A DNA stretch of 64,000 nucleotides from Chrysemys picta bellii (taxonomy: Eukaryota; Chordata; Testudines; Emydidae). Under the pieces are notes generated by a model that saw only the letters and a list, made by a program, of their open reading frames with translations, had not been told where the DNA came from and made no database searches. This document shows, one piece after another, positions 47,750 to 58,060 of this stretch (position 1 is its first letter; every line of letters starts with the position of its first letter). The translations under genes and the position numbers were made by a program. The stretch covers positions 88,705,468 to 88,769,467 of the forward strand of contig NC_088796.1 of NCBI RefSeq assembly GCF_011386835.1, read 5' to 3'.

Positions 47750-48424
47750 CATATGACTTCAGTGGGAGTTGGGTGCTTAGATGCTTTTGAATATCACATT
47801 AGGTGCCTATCTGCAGTTTAGGTGCCTAAATACCTTTACAAATCTGGCCCTAGAAGCCTACTTTCCACTAGTTTTCAGTTAAACAAACTCCTACTGGCCT
47901 AAGTCTCTTCTGAAAATAGAACGGAGGCTCCTAAGTGAGGTGCCTTCAAAAATGTTGCCTTAGGTGTCTAACCTACTTAAGTGCTTTGAAAAATCCCACT
48001 AGGTACCTAAATACCTTTGAAAATCTGGTCCTTCCTGCCTGAGACCCTTTTCAAAAATGGGTCTTAAGCTCCGAAATAACCTAGGCAATATCCACAAAAG
48101 TATTTAGGCACCTGCCTGTCTCTTTAGGCACTTCAGTCCACCCTTTAGGCTCACTGACATTCCCCAAACTGCTGCTCAGCTAGTCCCCTATGTACCTGAA
48201 TTTCTTCCGGTTGGCATTTGCAAAGCTGCCTAAGTGCTGCTCCAAAGCTAACAAGCTACTTAGACCCCGCGCTCAAGCAAGGTGTGGCAGCAGGATTGTC
48301 AAACTAGGCAGTGGAATGTCTATCATGCCAGCAAGGCCGAATCCCATATGTGTGCTCTGAGAACACATAAGACCTCTCACAAAGACAGTTGGTGCAAACA
48401 GGGCAGAAATTTGTGTATGTCCCC
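47750..48424. repeat. Repeat-rich block with recurring AGGTGCCTAAATACC motif
   Basis: The phrase TAGGTGCCTAAATACCTTT-AAAATCTGG-CC or close variants occurs at about 47817, 48000 and, shortened, elsewhere. GTGGGAGTTGGGTGCTTAGATG at 47763 returns as GTGGGAGTTAAGTGCTTAAATG at 48901, suggesting one composite old repeat of about 1.2 kb around the tRNA-like unit. Confidence 0.45.
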
Positions 48425-48690
48425 TGCTGGTTAAGGTGCACACCTGGGATGTGGGAGATATGAATTCAAGTCCCTGATCCAATTAATAATTTTTATTTCA
48501 AAGTGCAACAGCTCCAACAGGAAAGATTGAGAAACCCATCCCAGGGTATCCAATAGCCCACTGGTTAGGGCACTCACCTGAACTGTGGGTTCCAGTCTCT
48601 GCTCTGAATCAGGCAGAGCAGGGATTTGAACCCAAGTCTTCCTCCTACTAGGGGAGCCTCCTAACCATCAGGCTATTGGGTATTTTGGAG
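48425..48690. repeat. tRNA-like SINE heads in inverted arrangement
   Basis: Three tRNA-like heads are visible. One reads plus at 48425-48480 (CTGGTTAAGGTGCAC then GAATTCAAGTCCC). A second reads plus at 48551-48605 (CTGGTTAGGGCACTC then GGTTCCAGTCTC). A third reads minus at 48610-48680, where the plus strand is GATTTGAACCCAAG and TCCTAACCATCAGGC. The second and third face each other as imperfect inverted repeats. Intact tRNA structure is absent, so these are SINE heads, not tRNA genes. Confidence 0.55.
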
Positions 48691-49850
48691 GCATTCTCTT
48701 GCTCTAGTTTTTTCACAAAACTTGCAAACAAGATTGTCAAAAAATTAGTTTCTTCCAAATGGACTTCAGCTAGAGCAACTATCTAAGGAGCTGGCCTGGC
48801 TTAGGTGCCTAACTCAAGAAAAGGGTTCATGGCTAAGGATCCCACGTGAAGGGAGGCACCTATTAGGCCTGTTAGTCAGGAGATTAAGGCCCAAATCAGT
48901 GGGAGTTAAGTGCTTAAATGACTTTGGAGGTCTGCTACTTTCCTCTGTATTTTGTTCCTGGCTAGCTTAGGCAGCTCATCATGCTGGTTTCTGAGGAGTC
49001 CCCTCTTCGATTCTTAACTCTCCCCCTGTGTTGTACAGGGAGCAAGGGACGTAACACAGAGCTATTCATATTTTCTCTCCTTATTTTAGGCTTTATAACT
49101 CCTATTCCATTTTAAAAGTTCCTCCTTCCTGTAGCTGCTCTAGCTGCTCTAGCATGGACATAATTGTGGGTCTCCCTAATGCTCCCATCTCTCCTGAAGC
49201 ACCCCATGGCATGATTAGCTTCTTACCCAACCAGTAATGAATAAAACAGACCCAGTTACCAGATTTCCTGGGGTAGAAAATGGTGGCGGAAAGGAGGCAA
49301 ACGGAACTTGACACAGCACTTTGAAGTTTTAAAGTATTTTTTCCTTCAAATGCAGTCTGGCAGCAGCAGTTTTCTTGTAGATTCCACAAATGAAACCATT
49401 TATTTTTATTGTACATTCTGGCAAAATACAGATTCACCCTTCATCCCCTAGAGAACTGTCTGCGGCCTACAGTACTTTGCCTTGATGAAAAGGAAAACAA
49501 ATTCTGATGATGATTGCACCTGACTTGTTGAAATATTTCATCTCCTATGCTGTGCACGACAAAAGCAAGTGGAATGTTTAAAGCAGGGTTTTCTGGGGAT
49601 TCTCATTGCACATGATGGCCTTATAGCTGACTGGAAAGAATAATATATGTAGTTAAAAATACCTAATAAAGAAATAGAATCATAAGTGCAAAATTGCTAA
49701 AGATGGCTGCCACACTGTATTCAGGTGAGGATTTGAAAGCTCACCATTTCAAATGAGAAGTGAATTTTGTGAGCGGACTTGTGAAATTTTGAAAATATCT
49801 GAAAGAAGTGGCTGAAATACTGGGGAGATGGAAATATCAGGAGCTGCTAG
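48691..49850. other. No gene recognised
   Basis: The composite repeat continues to about 48950. The remainder, including the 111-codon minus frame at 49102-49437, shows no recognisable protein or element. Confidence 0.4.
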
Positions 49851-50102
49851 CAGGGCCGGCTCCAGGCACCAGTGCAGCAAGCAGGTGCTTGGGGCGGCCA
49901 ACGGAGAGGGGCGGCATGTCCGGCTCTTCTGTGGAAATTCGGCGGCGGGTCCCTCTCTCCCTCTCTGAGGGAAGGACCTGCCGCCGAATTGCCACTGAAG
50001 AACGATGCGGAAATGGTAGAGCTGCCGCCAAAGTGCTGCTGATCGCGGCTTTTTTTTTTTTTTTCGCTGCTTGGGGCGACAAAAACGCTGGAGCCGGCCC
50101 TG
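49851..50102. mobile_element. Young hAT MITE (252 bp) with perfect 8-bp TSD
   Basis: Terminal repeats CAGGGCCGGCTCCAGGC and GGAGCCGGCCCTG bound a CpG-rich interior that includes GGCGGCGGGTCC / GGACCTGCCGCC arms and a T14 run. GCTGCTAG flanks both sides exactly (49843-49850 and 50103-50110). Intact CpGs and perfect duplication point to recent insertion. The ORFs of 81-100 codons are by-products. Confidence 0.9.
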
Positions 50103-50195
50103 GCTGCTAGCTCCTCAAATGTAACATGTGATCTGAAAGCCAGGCTGTGCTCTCTCTGCTCTTACCTCATCACCAGTCAGAAGGACTCTATAACT

Positions 50196-50427
50196 CAGTG
50201 GTTCTCAAACTTTTGTACTGGTGACCCCTTTCACATAGAAAGCCTTGAGTGTGACTCCCCTTACAAATTAAAAACACTTTTTTATATATTTTTATATATT
50301 TAACACCATTATAAATGCAGGAGGAAAAGCAGGGTTTGGGGTGGAGGCTGACAGCTTGTGACCCCCTCTGTAATAACCTCACAACCTCCCTGAGGGGTCC
50401 CGACCCCCAGTTTGAGAACCCCCGCTG
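50196..50427. mobile_element. Non-autonomous hAT element (about 232 bp)
   Basis: CAGTGGTTCTCAAAC at the left and CAGTTTGAGAACCCCCG at the right. Flanking CTATAACT (50188-50195) resembles CTGTAACT (50425-50432, overlapping the probable end), a 7 of 8 match. TATATATTTTTATATATTT lies inside. It is non-coding; the 128-codon minus frame is an artefact. Confidence 0.8.
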
Positions 50428-51229
50428 TAACTGTTTCTTAAGACAAGAAAGTAAGGTTTGCATGGGTCTCAAGGACTGATAGGAGGAGGTAGTTGGGATG
50501 CCCGGGGTATGGTTCTTGAAGGTTTGAGTTCCCAGAGAATCAACAGGGATTGGCCCACTGATTTCACATAACAATATTTAATGTTTGAGCTGCAGATAAA
50601 TCCCAGATTTTCCAGCAGAGTAGATATTGTTATAGAGACAGGTCACCTTGGGCAAAGACTCTCAGTTCTGCACTGAGGTGTTAAGTATTCCTTGCTCTGC
50701 TAAAAGACATTTATATTCACTTCATACATGAACTAGACACAGGAAAGAGCAGAGAAAGTTGTAAAATATAATCAGAAAAGTTGGTGTACATACCAAGACC
50801 CTTAAGGACTTTATGATCAAAGTACAGCAATAGTTGCATATGCATTCCCCTGAGACCCAATGTCTATGCAATAATCCCTGCCTTTTTTACCAGGCAATAA
50901 CTCATTGTTAACTGAACACTAAATCTTTACTGATAATAGTTTGGTCTAGTTCTAGAATTGGGGTTTAGAGGTTATGAACCAAACTTTCTCTATACAAACT
51001 CTTCTACAACACAGGTAGCACAGCGGGTTCAGCTGTCAGGCAGCCATTGGCTGATCCCATTCCCACTGATGCCAATGGTGATCCCATTCCCACTGATGTC
51101 AATGGTGAAACTCCCCTTAATGCTTCTATGATCAGAATTAACTTTTTCACACACTCTTAAGGCTATTTTGAAGGGTGAACATGCTACACAGTGTGGTATT
51201 TCCTGAATCTTTTCCCTTGCTGCTGACCA
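50428..51229. other. No feature recognised
   Basis: Unique-looking sequence. The tandem pair GATCCCATTCCCACTGATG at 51054 and 51081 (27-bp period) is the only local repeat noted. Confidence 0.4.
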
Positions 51230-51350
51230 CTGACTCAGGCTCCACAGACCTGAAGAAGAACTCTGTGTAAGTTGAAAGCTTGTCTCTCTCTCTCTCACCA
51301 ACAGAAATTGGCCCAATAAAAGATATTACCTCACTCACCTTGTCTCTTAA
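51230..51350 (+). mobile_element. PLE 3' end fragment with hammerhead-like core
   Basis: CAGACCTGAAGAAGAACTCTG, then GTTGAAAGCTTGTC, a short TCTC microsatellite, CCAACAGAAATTGGCCCAATAAAAG and ATATTACCTCACTCACCTTGTCTC. The same block in reverse is at 39651-39745. CTGAAGA (51250-51256) and GAAA (51274-51277) bracket a possible AACT/AGTT stem, the hammerhead pattern. Confidence 0.65.
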
Positions 51351-52584
51351 TTTATAGTCTGTCATCTCTAAAAATCCAGACTAGAGCCAGGAAAACAAAC
51401 AATTTATTCAGTGAATTTAACCCTTTCCTCTTTTTGCAAATTGTGTGTAAAGAGAGTTCCATTTTTACTCATTTGTTTCCTGTTTAAAATTAATGGAATA
51501 TTTTTATCTTAATACATTTCAGCTTATAGATTGCTGATGACCTGTCTGGTTTAAGTAATTCTGTATTTGCTACTCAATATTCCAAGTATGTGACTGCTCA
51601 TCTAAATCATGTAGTATTGTTTCTGTTCCTTAAATAACAAAACCTTTATAAAATATTTCCCTTCTTCCCAAAGTGAATTTTCGTATGACATGCAACCTAT
51701 TTTGCTTTGTGTTCGAACAAACGGAAAAGGGTGAGAATAGTTGTTACAAAATTCTATTTATTTTTCTAGTACTTATTTTAATGTATAGGCACACACAAAA
51801 GAGAGAGAGAGACACACAGAAAGAAAGAACACCTATCCTCAATTCTAGGTGCCTTCAACAATATTTATTCTAGGAGCCTTCAACAATGTTTTATAGTGTA
51901 ATAGTTCTAATGTATAACTCCAATCCTAACTTCTCAGATTAAATAAAACAAACATTTACACATACTTGCTCCCCTCACTACCCCATGGAGCACAGGTAAG
52001 GCTTTGCACGTTTGCAGCACAACCTAATAGTCAGCAGACTTGGGATATTTATAACTAGAGAGGGGAAGGGGAAGGAGTGATTTCCAAAGTCAAGAGGCCC
52101 TCACTTGTTAGCAGCTCCCTGTCTTGTATACTGTGGGAATATAGCTTGAATGTCCCAGCTGATTGTGACTGCCAGCACTGTGGCAGAGGTGAAAGGTGAT
52201 TTCTCAGGTAGGCAGAGGTTGCCAACAATTTTTCTCGCTGTTCACCCAGCTCTAGTCGTCCTAAAGGTCCCATGAGTTGGTTGTGTGTCAACACAAAGAA
52301 TGAGACATAGGAGACAGATGCCATGTCCTTTGAAGACAATGGCAGATTTCACTTTATTTCAGGGCATTTTGGATCAAGCCCTAATGGAGATATAGTGCAA
52401 TTTGTCCAAAACAACAAAATTATAAATACTCTTTACTGCCAAAAAGGGTACAAGGGAAGCAAGCTCATAAATTATACCTGATCTGGCAAAGCAAAATTAT
52501 GTGCTAACTATAACCCCCATTTGATCCTACTTCCTTCTGACTGTACTAAATACTAATTCTAGGCCCCAATCTTGCAAAGATTCA
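51351..52584. other. No gene recognised; small microsatellite
   Basis: A GAGAGAGAGA-CACACA-GAAAGAAAG tract at about 51799-51827 and a local duplication of GCCTTCAACAAT (51851 and 51876). No exon or element boundary otherwise. Confidence 0.4.
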
Positions 52585-53092
52585 GAGTTTGTCTGCACTT
52601 GAAACACTACAGCGCTACCGCTGTGCCACTGAAGCGTTTCAGTGTAGACACTACCTACACTGATAGGAGGGATTCTTCCATTGACCTAATACTGTCTACA
52701 TGGGGACTTAAATCAGCTTAACTACTCCTCTCAGGGTACATCTACACTACAGGGGGGGGAGTCGATTTAAGATACGCAAATTCAGCTACGTGAATAGCGT
52801 AGCTGAATTCGATGTATCGCAGCCGACTTACCCCACTGTGAGGACGGCGGCAAAATCGACTTCTGCGGCTTTCTGTCGACGGCGCTTACTCCCACCTCTG
52901 CTGGTGGAGTAAGAACGTCGATTCGGGGATCGATTGTCGCGTCCCAAAGGGACACGATAAATCGATCCCCGAGAGGTCGATTTCTACCCGCCGATTCAGG
53001 CGGGTAGTGTAGACCTAGCCTCAGACATGTGGATTTTTCACACTCCTGACCGCATAGTTAAACTGACCTAATTTTCTAGTGTAGACCAGGCC
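52585..53092. mobile_element. Chompy-like MITE split by a second MITE
   Basis: The left half (GAGTTTGTCTGCACTTG to CTACTCCTCTCA) and right half (GACATGTGGATTTTTCACAC to AGTGTAGACCAGGCC) form one element. GATTTTTCACACTCCTGACC follows the common family block GTGTGAAAAAGC in reverse. The inner element is 52734-53020. Confidence 0.78.
52734..53020. mobile_element. Nested young CpG-rich MITE with TCA duplication (287 bp)
   Basis: Ends GGGTACATCTACACTAC and GTAGTGTAGACCTAGCC, flanked by TCA (52731-52733 and 53021-53023). It contains three strong stem-loops: ATTCAGCTACG/CGTAGCTGAAT, CGGGGATCGATTGTCGCGTCC with a near complement across AAA, and CTACCCGCC/GGCGGGTAG. Many CpGs remain. Confidence 0.88.
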
Positions 53093-55099
53093 TTACCCAG
53101 GGACTACTCCCTCAATTAGGATGCTGCAGAAAGTTAAGCATGTGTGTAAGTCTTTACAGGATATGTGACTACACATAGATTAATTAAAGGCCAAGTTATT
53201 ATACTTGTAATTGGCTTATCTTACAGACCGTGTTTGAAATTTTAAATAAATTGTGATTTTTCTCCTTTTGACTTTATTAATGAGATTTCACTTGAAGGAA
53301 TATTTTTAAGAATACCTTATTTCTGGCTTGTGGCCAGCCCCAAAAGCAGTTCTGCTTTTTTCACAGAAATGCAGATCTTCACAAAAAATAAAACTTTTCA
53401 GCTTGTAATTCCCAAGCGACAGCCTCTCTAGCCAAATCACCCTTGGAAATATATTTTAAACCATTTGAGCAGGGGAAAATATTTGAATCTTTGCCTGTTT
53501 TGCTAAGGCTCAGCATCAAATTACACACACAGAGCTTCTGGTTCTTTTAAAATGTTTTATGTCTATACTATTTTGAAGTACATGGAAAGCGGTATTTTCT
53601 TAAATAAAATAAAGCTTAGTGGCGCCAGTATTACATCAGTGACTGTAACTATTGTGTATGTTATATCCTTCTTATGGATTTCTCAGTCTTAATGCAACTG
53701 ACTCAATACACCAAATTAGATGGACGAGGAGATGGGAATGCAATTGAGTTCTTCTGGAAAACAACAGCACTATTACTACTTGATTTATTGTTTTCAGTTG
53801 ATGTATGCCACATCCTTCATCTCATAATGGAGACTATGACTGAAAACTGGGATCAAAGCCCAGTTTTATGTTAGAAAGTTTTTTCATTAGCAAATAAGAG
53901 CCAGGAACCTGCTACACTTAATACTGTGAATAATCATGAGTGTAATTTAAAGCTTAGACTGAGGTGTGTAGACAGAGAAGACATAGAGCCAGAACTTTAG
54001 CTGGTGTAAAATGGCATAGCTCCATTGACTTCAGTCGACTCCAATGGAGATAAACCAGTTTACATCAGCTGAAGTCCTGGCCCAAAGATGTGTGTTTGTG
54101 TGGACCATATATGTAGATGTGATATCCAAGTGATATATTACATTGCAAAGGCATGTGATAAATAAGTATCTGAGCAATTTATCAAAAACCTATGATTGTA
54201 TCACCTGCCCATTAATCTGTCTCCCAGGACTCATTATAACATTCCAAACTCCTGAGCTACTTCAGACAGCACCATTTATTTTTTAAATCCACCTGCCAGA
54301 GAATATTTCCTCTTCCCCCCGCCAAAAAAAAAAGTGGAATTTCCTGACAATTTAGACCTGCCAGAGGTCCATGACAGACAAGATTCAATCTTTTACCAGT
54401 AACAGTTTTTCCAGACATAAAAATATCATATCTTTAAAATCCAATATCTCATGGTCCTGCAGTTCTTCAAACAGGAGCATTATCCTATTGGAAGTAGGAG
54501 ATTCTTAGCAGCTTCCCAATAGCAGCCAGCCAGCACTCACTTTTAAGGCCTGAGACTTAAAGGGCCTTAGATTGGACTTTAGAACTGTGACGTTCTTTTA
54601 TATGGAAAAACTACTTTAAGGTTATTTTTAGAGGTGTTTTACATTTATTATTTTTAATTTTCCTTTCCCGCATGGTAATTAAAGGACCTGGCTTTACAGG
54701 CCAAGGGATACAAGAAATAGTCCTTCTAAGATGCTTTTTTTAAAAAGCTCTAAAACATTCTTAAAGAGTTTGTATGTAATATATGTGGTATATACAACAC
54801 ACAGCATGTGCTTTGGTGCAAAAGTTTTAATGACACTTGTTTGGGATGACGACGTAAACTCACATGTGGCATAATACAACCACCCCAAACTCACGCTGAT
54901 AAAACCATTAAGCCATACCATGGTCAGTGTTTCATATATAAACAACCAAAAAAAACCCAGCACAACCCTATGTTAAAAGACTGTTAAGGTTGCAAAGTCA
55001 AGCACTCAAAAGTTAGGACACGCCAGACTTAAAGGGTCTTGTGCAACCTTAATTTGAACCCCTTGTGAATATACATTATGATACAGTCTTGAATTACAT
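53093..55099. other. No gene recognised; one pseudo-palindrome
   Basis: At 53987-54083 AGCCAGAACTTTAGCTGGTG faces CATCAGCTGAAGTCCTGGCC with CTCCATTGACTTCAG inside, a clear member of the short palindrome family. The rest is AT-rich without recognised features. Confidence 0.45.
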
Positions 55100-55326
55100 G
55101 AAAAAACAACGAGGAGTCCTTATGGCACTTTAGAGACTAACATATTTATTTGGGCATAAGCTTTCATGGGCTAAAACCCACTGCATCAGATGTATGGAGT
55201 GGAACATACAGTAGGGAGATATAAATACACAGCATATGAAAAGATGGGAGTGGGGGCTCAGTGCTAACCAGCCAATTCAATTTAAGTTGGAAGTACTGTA
55301 GGCAATTGTCAACAGTTGACAAGACT
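55100..55326 (-). mobile_element. PLE 3' region fragment with hammerhead-like motif
   Basis: Minus-strand reading gives ATACATCTGATGCAGTGGG, TTTTAGCCCATGAAAGC, TTATGCCCAAATAAATATG and CTCTAAAGTGCC. This is CTGATG-C-A, stem II GTGGG/CCCAT, GAAA, and stem III GC/GC. Beyond it (55191-55326) comes upstream PLE sequence including AACAGTTGAC. Unlike the copies at 15787 and 40058 it is a simple, non-inverted fragment. Confidence 0.72.
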
Positions 55327-55544
55327 TTTTAATTGACATTTATTTACATGATCACACTATTTTTCCCCACAGGACCCCTGCCTCATTCAGTGAGTAGATA
55401 GTTATTCAATGTTTATTTTTTTTCTTCACATTCAATGTGTGGTCCCAGGCCTATTTAACACACATCATCCAAAACCTGCACTGGGTACAAAATTATTAAT
55501 TTCCTCTGGGGTGTTTTTGTGGTGATCTCACCAGAGTAGCAGTG

Positions 55545-55665
55545 GGTACGGCTACGCTGCAGTTGGGAGCACACCTCCCAGCCTGGGTAGAGAGACTTGC
55601 ACTATCTTGGCTTGAGCTAGTGCACTAAAAATAGGAGTGTGGATGTTGTGGCATCAGCGGAGACG
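55545..55665. mobile_element. Half copy of the GGGAGG palindromic MITE
   Basis: GCTACGCTGCAGTTGGGAG, CCCAGCCTGGGTAGAGAGACTTG, TTGAGCTAGTGCACTAAAAATAGG matches one arm of the element at 60751-61123. The other arm is missing. Confidence 0.6.
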
Positions 55666-56224
55666 GGGTTATCCAATCCCCGCCCAGATCTCACCACAAC
55701 ACCCTGAACTCCTATCCAATCTATCACACACAGACTGGCTCTTTCCCTCCTCCACTTCTACTCCTATCTCACTACACCCGACACACACTCCAGCTCCTCT
55801 CTTCCTCTCCCTTTGCTTCTATCCAACCCACCATCACCTGGCTCCTGTCCACATATATCCTCCCCAACTGCGGCTCCCTCTACACCTCCCCACCCTGTGG
55901 CTCCTTCAACACTCCTCTCCGCAGCCATTCATCACTCCTTTGCATTCCAGTGCTGCTTCTCCCTCCCTCACCTCTGCCTGGGCTCAGCAGAGGAAGCGTC
56001 AAGAGCACAGGAGAGCCAGTCTTCCTTCCCTCAGTTCCTGGGTTCAGCCCCATAGAGACACACAGCAGACAGGAGGAACAATTGTAGGGAAAATACTGCT
56101 CAACTCCTGCTTCCCTGGGCTGGAGAATGTTCAGTGCAGAGGATATCTTTGGGGACTTTATCTCCTAAATTCTAACAAGTCCTTACTAAGAATGTGTGAA
56201 CTGAGATATTTCAAAGACTTATAA
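55666..56224. other. C-rich tract with the longest ORF (not considered a gene)
   Basis: A 195-codon plus frame (55637-56224) begins inside the MITE half copy and continues through a C/T-rich tract, giving a Pro/Ser/His/Leu-rich low-complexity product with no domain, signal peptide or membrane segment that I can support. Starting in a transposon and biased composition argue for chance. Confidence 0.5.
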
Positions 56225-57889
56225 CTTGGCCAGATGTGGGTATTCTTTCACATGGACCACAAATGACACATCACTGACATCAGGGCAACTCCCCTTACAA
56301 ATGTCAAGTCTTTGCTTCAAAGTATAGGTGCACTAGTACTTCTCAATGAAGTAGCAATATGATTAGTTTTAACATGAGCAAAACAATGTATTTTTTCCTT
56401 AATATCATTCTCAGAGGCAGCTGAACCCTTTTAGCTGAAACTTTCCCCCAAATTTCAGCTTTAAGTAGAAATACAGTATAGAAAATTTCAGGCTGAACAG
56501 TTAAAATTTGGCAAAATTATAAGCAACTAAAAGCAGGGGCTTATAGTGGGAACCATACCTAGAGGCATAGCTCTGCCTATATTATATAATATTGAATGTG
56601 AAATAGGTCTAAAATAGAACACCAGATTCAAACTTTAGCCAAAGTGTGATCCTAATCCAGACCTTAAAGAAGAGTTCATTATTGCAATCTATTATTTTTT
56701 ATTTATTTATACAGCATCCAAAACTGTGCTAGACACTTTACTACAAAGCATACCCAAGCAATAAAAAAATAAAATAAAATAAAATAAAATAAAATAAAAG
56801 GTCCCTGCCCTGACAGCTTGTAAACCAAGTAGACATGACAGGAGAACACAAAGACCTAGAGGATGGGTAGGAAGCAGGGGCCAGGATTACAAATGTAAGA
56901 TCGTGAGTTGGCTTTGGCATGGGGCCTGGAGTTTTTTTGTTTGTTTGTTTGTTAATATGTGCATTGTAGTAACTGATTTTTTTGTTTTTGTTTTTGGTGG
57001 GAAGGAAAGAGGTTGTGTGGGCTGGATGTGGATGGGAAGGGAAATCGTGGGAGCTTGTGGTGATTATAAAGCAGAGAAAAGGAAGGAGGAAGAGAAGACG
57101 AGAGACAATGGGCTGGGGAAGTGAAGATTGGCAAACTAAATTATAGCCAAACCTCCGCTTTTCCCAACACCTCTCTCTCTCTCTCATCTCTCTGGCAGAG
57201 AATATAAAATTTTATTGCATTCATTAATTTGTTTTCAAGAGTCACAAATTATGCTGAGATTTTATCTGCCAAGTCTGTACAAGGAGTTGGAATGCTACTG
57301 CCAAACCCTACTTGCTCAGAGTAAAAGCTGGCAACACCCAAGGTTCTTCAGCTAGTAAAAGAACTTGTTAGTTCACATTGCCCCTTTGCTCGAGAAGGGT
57401 GGTTCCATGTTTCTTCACATTTCGGCTTCCTCGCTGCCTTGTGAAGGACACCATGTTGCAGTGATCCTCCCTATTGCCAAGGAATCCTGGGCATAGCTCC
57501 CTCCGGAGTCCAGTTATTTCAGGTGTTGGCCAGAGGGAATTTTCTCCCCCCAGGGCCTAGCAGACAGCATTTGTGATTAAATTAAATAATAATTTAAATC
57601 CTTCTCTTTTACCATTTTTTCCCCAAACCAACTTCTCAGTTGAGCTACAGAAGCTCAGAAAAATATGACACAGTGGATAAGAGCTTGACTTTTGATTTTT
57701 TTAAAAAACTCAAAGTTGAGGAACAATCCAGTGGCAAGGAACTCATTCACAGTAGCCAACAGAGAGAAATCTCTATGAAATGTTAAAATAAACAAGTAAA
57801 TGATCTCACAGCAGCTGCACTGCTCTCTCTCTTGCTCCCTACTGCAACAGGACTATCTGACAAGATGACTGAACCATCCCAGGCTTAAA
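56225..57889. other. No gene recognised; AAAAT microsatellite
   Basis: A pentanucleotide AAAAT run occupies 56762-56799, and TTTG repeats occur at 56935-56951. The 148-codon minus frame across 56741-57187 is built on these low-complexity tracts. Nothing else was recognised. Confidence 0.45.
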
Positions 57890-58060
57890 TAAATGTGGTC
57901 CAGTGGTCACAGCAGACACTGGGATTCATGGGTTATGTTAAGAGTTCTCCTTATAGACTTGCTGTGTGACTTTGGGCTCTGTGCTACAATTTAATCACCT
58001 GTAGTATGGTTATAATGATCCTTACCGCTCACAGTGGAGTTCACTAATATATGTGGAAGA
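57890..58060 (+). repeat. MIR-like SINE, diverged
   Basis: GGTCACAGCAGACACTGGG and ATTCATGGGTTATG (worn head), then CTTGCTGTGTGACTTTGGGC, TTTAATCACCTGTAGTATGG, TATAATGATCCTTACC. The order matches the MIR core. Confidence 0.6.

Noticed and set aside
48425..48690. tRNA genes
   Set aside because: A- and B-box-like words exist but no complete cloverleaf can be drawn, and the heads are inside repeats, so they are SINE-derived.
50188..50574. 128-codon minus-strand ORF
   Set aside because: Overlaps the hAT at 50196-50427 and crosses its terminus, so the frame is a by-product of the transposon.
52585..53092. CRISPR-like array (repeated hairpins)
   Set aside because: The hairpins are internal to a transposon, are not regularly spaced, and the DNA is vertebrate.
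55637..56224. Longest ORF in the window (195 codons, plus strand)
   Set aside because: It starts inside a MITE half copy and continues in a C/T-rich tract. The product is Pro/Ser/His/Leu-rich low complexity with no domain. Chance is the simplest reading.
56741..57187. 148-codon minus-strand ORF
   Set aside because: Built on an AAAAT microsatellite, TTTG repeats and G/A-rich DNA. No recognisable protein.
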